Source: Gymnorhina tibicen
Lineage: Eukaryota; Chordata; Aves; Passeriformes; Artamidae
Assembly (NCBI GenBank): GCA_013399875.1
Contig: VXAZ01004023.1
Location: 682,282 to 746,281, forward strand
Length of the DNA stretch: 64,000 nucleotides
Reading direction: 5' to 3'
Shown here: positions 13,551 through 26,800 of the stretch, piece by piece
How the letters are laid out: each line of letters opens with the position of its first letter
Numbering within the stretch: position 1 is the stretch's first letter
Notes under the pieces: model-generated
Told to the model about the DNA's origin: nothing
What the model saw: the letters and a program-made list of their open reading frames with translations, nothing else
Database searches by the model: none
Position numbers and translations under genes: made by a program

Positions 13551-13660
13551 AGGTCCTGAGCAATTTGATCTGGCTTTGAAGTTATCCATTCTTTGAGGAA
13601 GTATTTGGATGAGATGGCCTTCAGGTGTCCCTCCCTTTTAAATTATTCTACGCTTCTAAG
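13551..13660 (+). mobile_element. CR1 3' end
   Basis: GAGCAATTTGATCTGGCTTTG, AGTTATCCATTCTTTGAGG, GATGAGATGGCCTTCAGGTG and AAATTATTCTACGCTTC follow the 3' end of a CR1 subfamily in order, including a decayed ATTCTATG tail. Confidence 0.8.
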
Positions 13661-13889
13661 GATATCTGAAGATAAAGTCGTTCAGGAATGCTTGTTTCAT
13701 TATACTACTTCCCAAATTGTTCTCTCGTGAGATAAACCATAATAAATGAGCACCTAAATGTTCCATGGTTGATGACATTATGTTCGCTCAAGTGAATGGC
13801 AACTCGATGTGTTGCATTTCTTGTACACAGTTACATTTTAGACCTATCTGCTGTTTGTCTAACTTACAAGACTGTTGCATCTGAGTTCC

Positions 13890-14520
13890 AGGGAAAATAG
13901 AGCCCTCTCATGGGAGGTGTTTAGGAAACTTTCCTGTGTGACCATCCAGGAGCCACTCAAGCAGTCACAGTCCCACCATCTGAGCTAGGACCGAGACCCT
14001 TTCACAGAGGGAGGCCCCAGCAATCTGATGGGTGCCCTGCATGACTCCCTATGCACTCACACACTCAGACCAGGTTTTCTTACTGGCTCAACCCCAGGTT
14101 TCCCATATCAGAGTCTTAGACCTCTGGATCCTTAAAATAATTTAATCATGGTGCAACAGCAGAATAACAGCTTGTGTCAAGAAGTGGAGCCTGAATAAAG
14201 GACTACCTGGGGCTATTATAACCTTACCTTAGGACTGCAATAGTCTGGGGTCTTCCTGTCAGTTCACTGGCTCCTTCTGTGTGTCTTAGTGTCAGGTCAC
14301 CTGGCTGGTGCCACCTGCCCTTTGCAGTTCATGGCTTCTTGCCACCCAGAGCTCAGCTGGCACTGCAGCTGCACCCTGAGCTACCTGCACTGGCTATCCT
14401 TCAACAGGATCTCAGGGTGGCCCTCCCAGCTGCCTCCACACCTCAGTGTCCCACAGCCTCTGGTGGGCCGGGGCTCAGCACCAGCACTTACAGATTCGGT
14501 CTCAGATGTTAGGATGGATA
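13890..14520. repeat. GC-rich patch, probable old interspersed repeat (unidentified)
   Basis: Base composition rises sharply above the surrounding AT-rich DNA, with many CCACC/CTGG motifs and an AATAAA at 14194. Overlapping short open frames (14279-14567) arise from the same composition and have no recognisable domain. It looks like an LTR or other repeat remnant, but I could not find both ends or name a family. Confidence 0.3.
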
Positions 14521-17024
14521 TTCTTCAAGATGTGCTTAAATGCTCAGTACCCACTGATTTGAAATGAAAGGATACCTGGAGTGAGCAGAGACTTTGAATC
14601 TCATTCTCTGGAGGTCAAGGCTAGAAGTGAAACCAGTGAAGATCTGCTTCTGTGGTGCAGTTACTGCGTTCCAAAGGCTGCTGAGTACCAACTAGTCAGT
14701 AAGACATGCAAGGGAAAGGGTCACTTGGGTTTGAATTTTTTGGTTTCCTAAGTTGAAAAGTTCTCCTTTATTTGTGTGGCTTATAGGCTGGTTTGTGCAC
14801 TCAATAATCAGAAAATCTGGTTTACTCTCTCTCTGTTGTAACATTTGGTTAAGTGAAATAATACGAAAAAACCAATGTATGTGAATTAAATATTTTTTCA
14901 ACATGTGTTTTTGATGTTGAAACCTTAAATGGCATCTCTCTTGCACAGACAAATCTGTGTCAAGGGTAAGCGTTTACCACAAAATATTTCTGTTGAATGC
15001 CAGTGTATGTGTATATAGATTTATGTATTTTGGCCATCAAGATGTGTTCTCAAATGTAACCATTCTTAAATCTGTTTCTAGTCTATTCTGTGACACTTAA
15101 CCCAGTTTAAAAAGGAAAAAAAATAAGGTCTCTTTTACTAATTTGAAGGTAACCTTCAAACAAATTTAAAAGGAAATGAAAAATTACATTTTCTTTACAG
15201 GTATTTTCCATAAGAAATGGACACTACTTCATTTCTTATTCTCATTTTAGATATGCTAAAATTATCCTATAAAACTTGCTAATAATTTATTTTTTAAAAA
15301 TTTCATTAGCACCTGTATGGCAATTTATTAGGAGACAGCTGTAAGGATCTCATCAGGAACAGGATTTAAGAGGATGGTTGCACTATTACACTTTTTTTTC
15401 CTGTTCCACACTCCCTTTGTCATTCATTAGATGTGCTCAGAGCAGACTGTGCCTGAGCATTGTGAGCTCACATGGATCAGTACCTTGCTAATCTATCAGC
15501 TGACCTCCTGTCTTAATTTTCTGACCAGTAAACACTTTTGAAATGTAGAGAGTAAACCTTTTTTTGATATTATAGATATCTGATTTTCAACTAACTACGT
15601 TAATAAGCTATATAGTTAATATCCAGTTCAAAACCCATCATGTCACGACACAGCATCAGATCGGCACACTGCTCTTGCATCCTGCAATAACCAAAGGAAA
15701 ATACCAAGCAAAGCCACTCGATGTCACTGTTGCTTCACTGAGTTTTGCCTTGCACGGCATCCTTAAAAGTGCTGAAAAGCCCGCTTACAGAGATGATGTT
15801 TAAGTCGAGCCCCAGCCTTTTGAGCCATGTCTGGCTTCTATGTTGCCTCGACGCTACTGTCCCCATAGTCTCCTAAATATTCTGTATGATGAAGGGATGG
15901 AGATTACAGCTTTGTCTGTTTCATGAAGGGTAAGAATCACATCTTTGTCCGTTTAGGTCCACATTCAAGTATTTGGTGACTGAAATCAGGGTATTTTTAA
16001 AATTAATTATTACTGAAAATGCATTGCATCCAACCGTGGGAGATAAATTGGCAAGCTTCGGAGTTTGTGAATTTTGTCTGGCTTTGATGCAGCAGAATTT
16101 CAGAGGGGGAAGTTATTTAAATATCAGTAATAAATGATTTGCATACTTACACATATGCTTCTTCTCTGCCTAGTGTTGTGGTTTAACCCAGGTTTATGTA
16201 ATACGTGTGGCTGATAACCTACTTTTTCACAAATTCTCAAAATTCAGGAATGCTGTTTTGAACAGTGGGGATTTTTATCACTGTTTTTGTGTTGTTGCAT
16301 TTGTCAGCACTCTGTTATAATTCCAGTAGCTTGTATAATATTCCCATATGCTGTGTTCTGCAATGTATGAACTGCACAATTTGGTCTCTCTAAATTAGCT
16401 CCTATCACCCTGTTTTTAAAATCTGATTTTCATTCCTATCCAGTTGTGCTTTGTCAAAGTAGTTAAAATTTTTCATAGGATTTGTCTTGAAATTTTAGCC
16501 ATAGTTCCTAAAGACACAAGCTTTGTGTGACCAAGATTTTTGCCTGTCTTATTTTTCTAAGTCTTTCATTTAGTATCACCTTAATCCTTTAGCCATACTT
16601 AACTTATTTGACAGAAACAGAGCAGTACTAAAACCGAGTTCATAAAAATTGTTGGTTGGAATAGAGGACAAGGATGAAGAGGAATTAGTTTCTGCACAGA
16701 ATAAAAAGGTGAGGAAAGGTCAATCATTATATATTCATTATATATTAAGGTCTAAATAATATATAAGTTTTTGCCAGTGGCCAGCCAGAAAGGTGTGTGT
16801 AGCTTTGGATTAATGATAGCACATGCTTCCCTTTACCCAGTGATGGTGGAAGGGAGAACTTGAGGAAGTGAGTTGGATGCTCTGGATGTTCTTGGAGAGC
16901 AGATGACGCACATCAACAGGAATGCAAATGTAGTTATTTCACACTCGTTTAATACTGGATATTTGCAGATATTTAGTTAAGTGATCTGTCTTCCTGAGAA
17001 AACTTACAAAGAGCAAGTCACACT

Positions 17025-17222
17025 ACAGAATCACAGTGTTTAAGGTTGGGAGGGACCACAGTGGGTCCTCTGGTCCAGCCTCCCTGCTCAAGCAGGGCCA
17101 CCCCCGAGCACATGGTACAGGATTGTGTACAAATGGTTCTTGATTATCTCCAGTGAGGGAGACTCCATAATATGTTCCATTATTTCCATCTATGCCTGTC
17201 TTAGGTGTGAAAAACTTCATTT
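17025..17222 (-). mobile_element. CR1 3' region
   Basis: ACAGAATCACAG, GGTTGGGAGGGACCAC, CTGGTCCAGCCTCCCTGCTC, GAGGGAGACTCCATAATATG and GTGAAAAACTTCAT are in the order of the reverse complement of CR1. About 200 bp are preserved. Confidence 0.88.
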
Positions 17223-20200
17223 AAGTTCTATGAGCATATGTAAACATAAGCATAGTTTTTGAACTTGCTTGCCAGTTTATGTGAAGTCTAAAAATGGTTC
17301 TTGTGCAAGAACCCAAAGATTTCCTACAAAATCTGCTTCCATATGAAGTGGGGTTTAGGGCTTCTCTGTCAGAGTTTGCCAGAAATTTTTCCTTTTGAGG
17401 TCTAAGTTGGAGTAAGGTGTTAGATTTTTTTTTTTAATCCCTTGAGGCCAGAGCTAGAGAATCAAACCTCCTTTCTTCACATATCCAACATGTACGTAAA
17501 ATTCCCATACATGCAAATGTTAGAGGAGCTGATGAAAATACAGACTGGCCCCACTGACCCTACTTATTTTTGGAACCTGTTGTAAATCAGGTTTTAAAAG
17601 CCCACCATATCTGCTCTATGATGCGATGAATACCTCCTTCTCTATACTACCTGTATTCTAATTTTTGACTTATGGTAGTAATCTTTTTAGCATTGTACAT
17701 AAATATTCTACTAGAATTATATTTTTATGTATTTCCAGAACAAACAAACAAACAACTATGTAATCACTTGAAAATAGGTTTTACTTATATAAGATTATCA
17801 AAAAAGCTAATTGTGAAACATCTAATATTATGGCAGTGTGTGTGAATACACTGGATTAAATGTATAAGCAAAGGTTCCTCATGCTTATCCTTTGTTGTTC
17901 TAGAAAATGAAGTTTTATACACTTGTTTCAGAGCAGGAGACGGTTTCATAGTTCTGATAGCTCAGGTACATCATGATACAATTCAGCCTATGAAAAGCCT
18001 GCATAGTCTAGGAGTGAATAAATTAAAGGCTTACAACTAACAAAAACCAGCTCATGGGAAAAAGTTTAAACATCCTGTGTGTGTGATACAACTTCTTTCC
18101 ATTAAGATACTGATGTGTTCTAGTAAAGTGGAGGGGGTTTTATGTTTCTTTAAGATTCAAAGGTTGTAATATTGTGAAGTGAGGTATAGGCTTGTTGTTA
18201 TACATACCTAGGCATCAGTTTTCCCTTAAACTTTTTCATTTCTTTGGGGGTTTATAAATGAAATGTTGCTTTGTGTTATTGCTAACTAAGAGTACTTTAT
18301 TAATTTCAGAGTTACAATGAAGAATGTTTTTCAGTAGTGATGGCGTTATCAACTTCAGATTTATAGATAATGCAGTTTTTTACTTATCAAAATAATTTTT
18401 GGAGTAAAACAAAGTTTCCGCACAAATTCCACATCAGCTGTAAGATGTTTGCACTCACACATGCACACACCCACAGAGAGATACCATCCCTTGTCGTTGG
18501 TGGGGGACAAAAGTCTGTTGATAATGCTAATCCTAGGAGTTCAGATACTAATATGGGATTGATGAAAACTGTCCAGTTTTACTGACTCTGCAATTAGGAG
18601 GTGGGAAAATCCCAATTACAGACTTTTTTCAAACATCTTCAGCATTTTGGTGCAAGAAGTTTGAGGAATGGAGAATATGTTCTTGTGTGTTTAGTGATGG
18701 TTCTTTGGTTTCCTAAAGTGTTTTTTTTTTTTTTTTGCCTGTTTCAGAATACTCAGAGCTTCTAGCAAAACATGATTTTAAAAAAAAGAGGCTAGGCTCT
18801 TTTACACAAGTACCTATATTTAGGTATGTTTTTGCACATGCATATTTATGTGTATTTTGATTTTTATTTCATGGTAAATACTGTCTTAGTTAGAGATACT
18901 GAACATTTTATTAAAACTAAGCAGCACCTGACTGCTGAGTAGCTCTCACTGTAGCTGTAAGGGTTCCTGTCCACTTCTGACTACTGAAAGTAGCAAAAGA
19001 TCTGTGTTGTGAAACACTTGGCAGACAAAAATACCTCAATTATGAAGTCCTTGAACTGCACTTTGAAGTTAAAAAACCAGAGAAAACCAAAAACACAAGC
19101 CACAAAAGGAAAAAAAATTGATGCTTAGAGGTTTATTCTAATGAATAGAAGTAGGATTATCTGTCTTTAAAAAGTGTATGTTGTTAATGAGTGGGCAGGG
19201 CAAAGAATAAGTATGCCAGGAATACTTAAAAGTGAGGGTCTGTCTCAAGCTAAGAAATTCTTTCCTTCTCTTTCTTTTTTCATTTTAACTTTGCAGTGCT
19301 ATGGGACACAGTTGTGGACATCAACTGAATGGCACTCAGTAGAATGAACAGTGATGCATTTGTCCTTGTGCCAGTCTACCTGTTGTATTTGGAAGCAATC
19401 TCATTTTTCTAAAGCTGTTTTAGTTGGAAAATGCTTCAGTTTTATTTGCTTTCATCTAAATAATAAAATGTGAATTAATTTATATTTTAAAAATGGAAAT
19501 ATTGAAAAATATATTTATTTTTCTTGCTTACTGCAAAACAGCCATTGGGAAGACCCTTCACCCATATGATGGATCTTGCATTTCAACTTAAATTTCTTTG
19601 CCATCCAGAGATACAGAAAACTTAGTGGAAAGTTTACTGTGTCCTTGCTCCATATCAGTCAAAACATTTAAATGTCTGAACATTTAAAGCTCCTCCATGC
19701 CCTTATCACCTTGTGTCTGAGCACTTTGTATCGTACACAAGGTGCATGACGTTATTACCAGAACAAATGATACTTGGTGAACTGTCTGTGCTGAGAGAGC
19801 CTTTGCTGAGCGGACAGCCAAGAGCAGAAAGGACTGGCTTTGAAGAAGAATGATTGTCACACGAATTTTTGGCACTTCCCATGTGAAGCTGATACCTTGC
19901 AGTCCCTCACCGCACTTTGAGCTTGTTTCTCTTAAGTTTGAGGTTTCAGCCTACAGAGAGAGTCTGTGTATGTTTCCAGTAGGACTTATTGCTACCTGAT
20001 GTTCTGCATTTACTACATAAATAAGCTTTTTACTGTAATTTAGAAGACAAAATGTTGGTGGAGTAAGACAAGTCTTCTAGCACGAGCTTTGCTGAGGTCT
20101 TAATGCCTTCCGCCTGTGGCCAGAACAGCTCCCCCCAGGAGAGACAAGGCTGCTCTCCCGGGCTTGGCAGGGAGATGCCTGCTCTGCTGGGCACTTCTTG

Positions 20201-20294
20201 CTCAGATTAGCATAGCCCAGCCTATATCACACACACACCCAGTAATACCTCATTTTGCCACTGGAATGAGGCCAAAAGCACAAGCATTACAAGG

Positions 20295-20301
20295 ATATAA
20301 A
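20295..20301 (+). promoter_or_regulatory. TATA-like motif upstream of the start exon (weak candidate)
   Basis: GATATAAAGCGGG contains a TATAAAG match about 330 bp before the ATG, on the 3' side of a moderately GC-rich stretch (20105-20225). It could mark an alternative promoter. Against this, the splice acceptor at 20516 points to an exon further upstream, and such motifs are common in AT-rich DNA. Confidence 0.15.
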
Positions 20302-20516
20302 GCGGGAAGTTACTGGAAAGAATCACAAACTAACGTGAGACTAGACCAAATTTTTGCAAACAGCAGAAAATGTGATCTTTGTTGTAGACGGTTCTCGCGT
20401 TTAATGTAGCTGTTTATATGATTGAAGCGCTTAATAAGTGTTTTCATTGAGTATAGTTACAGAACAGCTGCAGAAATCTTAAGTGCTTCTGTTCATTTTT
20501 TTTTTTTTCTCTGTAG

Positions 20517-20625
20517 TTCTGGAACTGAAAAATCTCAGAAGAAAACTGGAGACTGACACAGATCAGGGTGATTCCTCAACTGTGCACTCTCCTGACAGAG
20601 GCACTGTTTTTGTGGAGTAGGAACG
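20517..20625 (+). other. SLC26A7: SLC26A7 5' UTR part of the start-codon exon
   Basis: A long pyrimidine run ending in CTCTGTAG forms a strong splice acceptor with AG at 20515-20516. About 109 nt of untranslated sequence follow before the ATG at 20626. An in-frame TGA at 20593-20595 rules out an N-terminal extension. The acceptor implies that one or more non-coding exons lie upstream, which I could not locate. Confidence 0.75.
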
Positions 20626-20815
20626 ATGACAGGGGCAAAAAGGAAAAGAAGCACAGTCTGGAGGAAGATCCAGGCTGTTCGCTTTGAAGACATCAAAGCC
20701 TGGTGTATGAGAAGGCTGCCTATCTTGAAATGGGTGCCTGTCTACAACTGGAAGGAAAATTTGGTTCCTGATACAGTGTCTGGGATGATGTTAGCCATCC
20801 AACAGGTGACTCAAG
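20626..20815 (+). CDS. SLC26A7: SLC26A7 coding exon 1 (residues 1-63, phase 1 end)
   Basis: 190 nt from the ATG to a donor reading CAAG|gtacag. It encodes a basic cytoplasmic N-terminus (MTGAKRKRS), the conserved [17 protein letters not shown] segment and the start of the first membrane helix ([13 protein letters not shown]). Codon 64 (Gly) is split by the intron. The open frame that runs on to 20868 is only intron read-through. Confidence 0.97.
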
Positions 20816-23800
20816 GTACAGTTAACTCATTTCAGATTAATATTTTAAGTTTTTCTGGTCGTATCTAATGTTGATTGGCTCTAAATAAAAATATAAGGAA
20901 AAATATATAGTCTTAACTCATGTATAGAGTGGATATGCAAATGTGGATAGAAATGCATTGTGTTATTGTAGTTAATTTCTGTGGAACTTTACTATTTATC
21001 CCACACTTCTGACAATTTTTCAAACATTTAAGATGGAAGGGGAGAGAGCAGTAACTCTATTCATACAGGATATGGTTACTTACAATGTTTTATCAGTTAA
21101 ATGACCACCTTCTTCTCTATTTCACATGGAAAACAAAATACAACTAAATGATAATTGCACTGTAAGATATGCTATTCTGGAAGAAACACGTGCAATATAC
21201 TATTACCTGTAAAATTCCAAAACACGGTAGGAAAAATACACAACTTTCTGTGCATAAAGAGTGTTCCTGCCAGAGACTTTATCAAGGGAGAGGATCTGCG
21301 GTATCCATGGCTGTGTGCTGATTTAATGCTGTATTGCATTACCTACCACACCTCTTTTCAAGAAGAAATACAAAGTAGGGGTGGAGCTAGACTCCATTTT
21401 ACAGCTTAAAAAAAAAAAAAAATAAGGAAAAACTCTCCAAACCCTGCACAATGACCTGCAGAAACCTTAAGTTCCACTCATTTTGCTTAGTAAAGTGCTA
21501 CTAGGAAATAAATGCTTTCGTCAGTTTTTGGTGTGTCTTTGATAGTGTCACCTTCTTATGACATTGTCTTATATTTGTCTCAGACAAATCACAGTTTCTT
21601 ATCTCAGATGGACTTTAATTCCTTCCTTCATGTGAATGACATTTATTGTTTCTTAACAGTCTTTCATATTAGGTATGCTTAACTATCATTCATGCTAAAT
21701 TATAAACACTCCTTTAATTGAGTTATGCTGGAGCTGGAAACAAATTATTTGTATAAGTATTTGTGCTTTTAAAGTAATTAGGAACATCTGCATTGGCATG
21801 ATTTAACTTTAAGAACCTTAATACCGTAACTCTGCAAAATATCTAATTTCACTGGTATGTGTGTATACAATTGTAATTAAAATGCTGCTAATAACAGTAT
21901 GTTGAAATTCATAAAAAATGCTACATTAAACAGCATTTCTGTAGTGTTGGTAGTTTTAGCCAGGATTTTTGTGTTTGAGTCTTGTACCAAGAAGTTGTTT
22001 AATGTAACAGATAAACTTAAGAAGATCCAGTGAAGACAAAAAATACAGGTTTGTGTTTTCTAGATTATTTTTAAGTACTCTAGAAACAATATTATCCTTA
22101 TTTTATGCTGTTTAAAAAGAAATTGATTGAAACCCTTCCCTCCTGCTGATCTGTTTTTTCTTTCTCTGCTTGCTGCTTCTCAAGATTTCAGAATGATTTT
22201 AGGAGATGAAATAGGAAGAGAGAGACAAAAGCATTTCATCATGTTTGTGGTGCTTTAATTTGAATGCAAGATATTAGCTCTTTCCCTAGTGTTATAATCA
22301 TTCCATTTACCAGAACTATCCTAATATTTCCACAGAAAGACTTATGCATGAAAAAATGTTTCATTTGTGATATAGCACAAAGCAAAAAAATCCCAAATTT
22401 TGAGAGGTCCTCCTGTGACTGTTTCCTTCCACCCACAAGATAAACCAAGAAATTTTGTAATGAAATGAAAGGCAGAAATTCTAATAATAACAGGAAAAAA
22501 AGGTAACTGGTGATAACTGACTTGTTGAGCATAGTGTCAACCTCAGCAACAGGTTTAAGCAAATTCAAGTATAAGGAAAAAAATTTGAGTTATGGAACTA
22601 TTTGGAAAAATGTACAGTTGTATTCGTATGCAACCATTTTTTGAGTGATGAAAGCTGCAAACTCCAGGGTAGAGAGCAGTTCAGTAGCTTGGGACTAATT
22701 AAGAAAGGCCTTCCAAATGAGCTGTGTTTTTCACAATTTCCTTCTGTGGGATTTCTTACTCATCTGGCACTGGTCATATTCAGACTATTCAGGCTGGCAA
22801 CTGCTCTGATCTGGTGTAATGTGTTTGTGTTCCATCTTCTAATCTAAATTTTAGATTAAACTGCTGGTTTTGTTTTGTATAGTAGGGAAGAAAAGATGAA
22901 AGTCACTGTCCTTACTGTGTCATAGTGAAAGCAACAAAACTGGGCTGGGGAAGAGGAGGCCAAGGGGTGTAGCGAGATGGGAAGGACAGGCACGGGATTA
23001 TCGTGATGTGCTGCTTGGTGTTTGTGATGGAAGAGTCATTGCTGAAACCAGTCATTCTGCAAGTGTTCCTATAGTTGTTTCATTGTCTGCTAAAAATGGC
23101 AAAAAAATACTAATTCAGGGGCCCCAAAATTCACTGCTGAACTCGTATGTCCTGTTTACCTATTGAGACAATACTTTTATTGTCTCTGTATGTTTCCTCT
23201 AGTTTTAGAGTCCTTTATCTACTTCCACAGAATATGGAGAAAGAAGTGTCAAAGACAGTTATGTTTCTAAAAATTTTATGAAAATATCATGTAGTAAAAA
23301 GACCCGACAAGTTCTAACAAAAAAAAGCCCTTTCAAATACACTGATTGGTGGAAAGGTTCAGCTGGACTTGTAGTCTCAGGCTGCAAAGTCAGTCAGCCA
23401 CAAGTCAAAACCAGTAAAGGAAATCAGGCTTCATCAATTCCAGCTATTTAATATTAGTTCCAACTATAATTTAATAATGTTGACATAGAATCCTTATTCT
23501 TACTTTGATACCTAAGGTTGAAAAAATAATCTTTGAATCTAAAATGAACACCATGATCCAGTCTTGAAGTTTGTTATATGCTGTAACAGGAAGTTAAGAA
23601 ATTTGAGCTTCTATGTTTCGGTAATCACGACATAATTTGTCTCAAGAATTCTTCAAAAATCTGTTATTGATAGACCAGAGCAAGATGTCTCTAAATTAAC
23701 AAAATAAATTCCTAATTTTCTTGTTGGATTAGCATTCATTGCTCTCTTCCCTTTCCCTTTAAAACTTTTTAATACCCCATCAACAGTCATTCTATGAAGA

Positions 23801-26800
23801 GTCTTCTTTCCATTTAATTCTGTGTCCCTCATAATTGCAAACAAATTCAATTGCTAGATCCATGTAGATGTCTTGTAAGTGCAAAATCTTTCTTTTTCTT
23901 TCCAAATTGAAATTGTGCTAATAAAAAAAAGGGTCTGCAGTGCAGGTAAGTAGTTCTCAGCAAGCTGCTTTTGTGTTCTTCACTGGTCAGTGAAGGTTTA
24001 GTTGATAAGAGTTAATGAACATTAAGTTGTTTGAGAGCATCCAAAGGAGGGTAACAAGGATGATGAAGGGCCTTGAGGGGAAGCTAAATGAGGAGCAGCA
24101 GAGGTCATTTGGTTTGTTCAGCCTGGAGAAGAGGAGACTGAGGGGAGACCTCAACATCCTCATGAGGGGAGGTGGAGAGGCAGGTATTGATCTCTTCTCT
24201 CTGGTGACCAGTGACAGGACTTGAGGAAACTGAGTCAGGAGGGGTTTAGGTTGGATATCGGAGAAGGCTTTTTCACCCTTTCGCCAAGGGTGGTTGGGCA
24301 CTGGAACAGGCTCCCCAGGGAAGTGGTCACAGCACCAGCCTGACTGAGTTCTAGAAGCATTTGGACAACACTCTCAGGAACATGGTGTGACTCTTGGGGC
24401 GTCCTGGGCGGGGCCAGGAGTTGGACTTGACGATCTTTATAGATCCCTTCCAACTCAGCTTATTCTGTGATTCTGTGCTTGTGAGAGGTGGTGAATGACT
24501 ATGTTTACATCACTTTTTTCCTTTTCTTTCAGTCACCTAATAAATTGTCTATCTTGACTGACAAGTTCTCTCACTTTTGCTTTTCTGATTGTCTCCCCCA
24601 TCCTTGGAGGAGAAGTGAGTGAGTGAGTGGCTGGCTGGGTACTTAACTGCTGGCTAGAATCAACCCACCACAGGCGTGATTCATCTGACTAAATCTAACC
24701 ATCTGCTTTGTTAAGGGTGATTAATTATATTAATAAGATTTCCTCCAAGTGTAACGGGATTGGCTCAGATGTAGACACTGATGAGGCAGACATCAAAGTT
24801 TAGGTGTCTTAACCATTATATCCATGGCATTGTGGGTAATAAACAGCTCATGTTTAACATGGCTAAAGGCAGGTCTTACTGTTGTCTTTTCTGTAATTCA
24901 TCCATTGACCTGTCACAATAATAACAGAATTATTTGTGTTTTTTTCATGTGACATGGTCATCCCATACTCATATAAGAAGAATACTTTGTTCAGCCCGTG
25001 TCTGAATTTTTCTTGGTTTCCTTACATGATAAAATTAAGGTGCATTTTGATGCAGTCTTTCCATGCAGCTAAATCTCATAAAACTGTCATCATGTTTTTT
25101 CTGTAGCCTCCTGAACATGTGTTATAGTCCCATCATATCTCTTCAGAATGCAGCTGCTTAGCTTATTTTCACAGTGGTAACTTTTATTGCACCAAGAAAA
25201 TTATTCATCTTTGCTTTCAAGGCCTTTCATAGGTGATCTTTCCTGACATTATTTATTCATTACCAAGCTCTTGATCCATCGATCATTAATCCACTTTTTT
25301 ATCCTTCTTCATTCAGTCTTGTCTTTTCAAACAAATAGCTTTGTGCCTCAGGATTTAAATTTTGCAGTGTATATTGGTTGGCAGTCATACCTCAGTATTT
25401 TACTATTTAGAATGTGGGTTTTGTGGTTTGTTTTTTGCTTGTTTGTTTGTCTTGCTGTTTTTTTTTTTTTCCTGGGCAGAACTGCACACTGCTCACAGAG
25501 GCTGGCATATAGAAACCAAGTAGTTAGTACCACGACCCATCAGTAAGCTTCCCTGAACGTCCCTGAGTATAACAGAAGTAAAGCCAAGTTCTCCTGAAAA
25601 AGTTTATAAAACAGACCCTCTGTCATGCAGCTGAGTTCATTGCCAGAGGAATTATTCCCCAAGTTAGTCTGCTTGAACATATATTTTAGTGTACGTAACT
25701 TATTTATGTTCTTTATAGAGGTAGGGGACACAACTGTGTCTGAAGCATTTTGGTTGTGACATGCTGTGAAAATTAAGTGCTTGGCATAACACCTAAGAGT
25801 TGCCTTGCTCTTTCTGGATGTAAATTCCTAATGTAGGTACCTAACCTCAGATAATGTCAACCCTTCTCCCCAAGCTTCTTCCAAGATCTCTCTTGAGGTT
25901 TTGATAGTTATAAACCTCGTCTTCAAGCCATTAATGACCAGAGAGACTCCTGTTTACACAAATATATGATTTAAGTTCTATTTTTTGGTAATTTTCTGGG
26001 TGATGATAGTAATTATACCCTGCACTTTTCATTATAACAATTTAGAACTCCTTACACTGTCCAATAATAGAAAAGTATATGGGTAGGGAAATTAGACACA
26101 CAAAACTGCTTTTGTTTGAAACAGAGAAATGACTTATGCAATACTCCATTGAGAGTTTATGGTGCAAAGAATTCAGGTTTCAGTAGCTTGCTACTGATAC
26201 GAATGTCCAACATTGCAACTGAGTTAGACCCTTCCAAAAAACCCCAAAACTACAAATGTTTTTCCAGCCTTCAAAAAGATGAGTACAAAACAAACACATG
26301 GTACTTTCTAATGAAGTACTTGGTCTGAATGGAAGTCTCAGTGCAAAATTAGAACTTTGAAACTTGAGTTTCCTGAAGGATGATGACTTTGCCATGTGGG
26401 AAATGGTCAAGCACATGCATATACAACTGATATCAAACAGCAAAAATGAAACACACTCAGATTGAAGGCTGAGATGGGTAATCACCATCTCAGGATTCTG
26501 AAAAACTGGGTGAGTGTCATTGCGGATCTGGTAAGACGTACCCTAGATGATTCTGTCAAATTTGGAATTATATTCTGTGATTGATAGTGAGTAGAGTGTT
26601 GTACCCCAGTTACAAGTCTGTATTGCAGATGAGGGACTGGACCAGGCGCAAGCCATAGAGTTTTATTTCTCTTTAGTTATAATAACAATAATAATAATGA
26701 TAATGAAAAAATATGTGCATGTAGAGCAATGAAGGATACCAGAGTGATTAATTCAGCTATGCAGTTCTGAAGCAAGACTCTAGGACAGCTGGTGGGTTTT

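Larger units (their letters stand above)
1..20516. other. Region upstream of the SLC26A7 start exon: no exon supported
   Basis: I looked for exons of the usual neighbour LRRC69 and for any conserved protein and found none. Open frames here are short and resemble nothing I recognise. The region holds CR1 pieces, a solo LTR, a 70-bp tandem array, a 45-bp duplication, simple repeats and one GC-rich patch, listed separately. It should also hold SLC26A7 non-coding exon(s) and the promoter unless these lie further left. Confidence 0.6.

Noticed and set aside
14279..14567. Overlapping proline/leucine-rich frames as a gene
   Set aside because: Two frames of the same GC-rich patch are open at once, which is a composition effect; no domain.
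16174..16192. TGTTGTGGTTTAACCCAGG as a minus-strand LTR terminus
   Set aside because: It resembles the end of the songbird LTR, but similarity stops after about 18 bp, too short to call.
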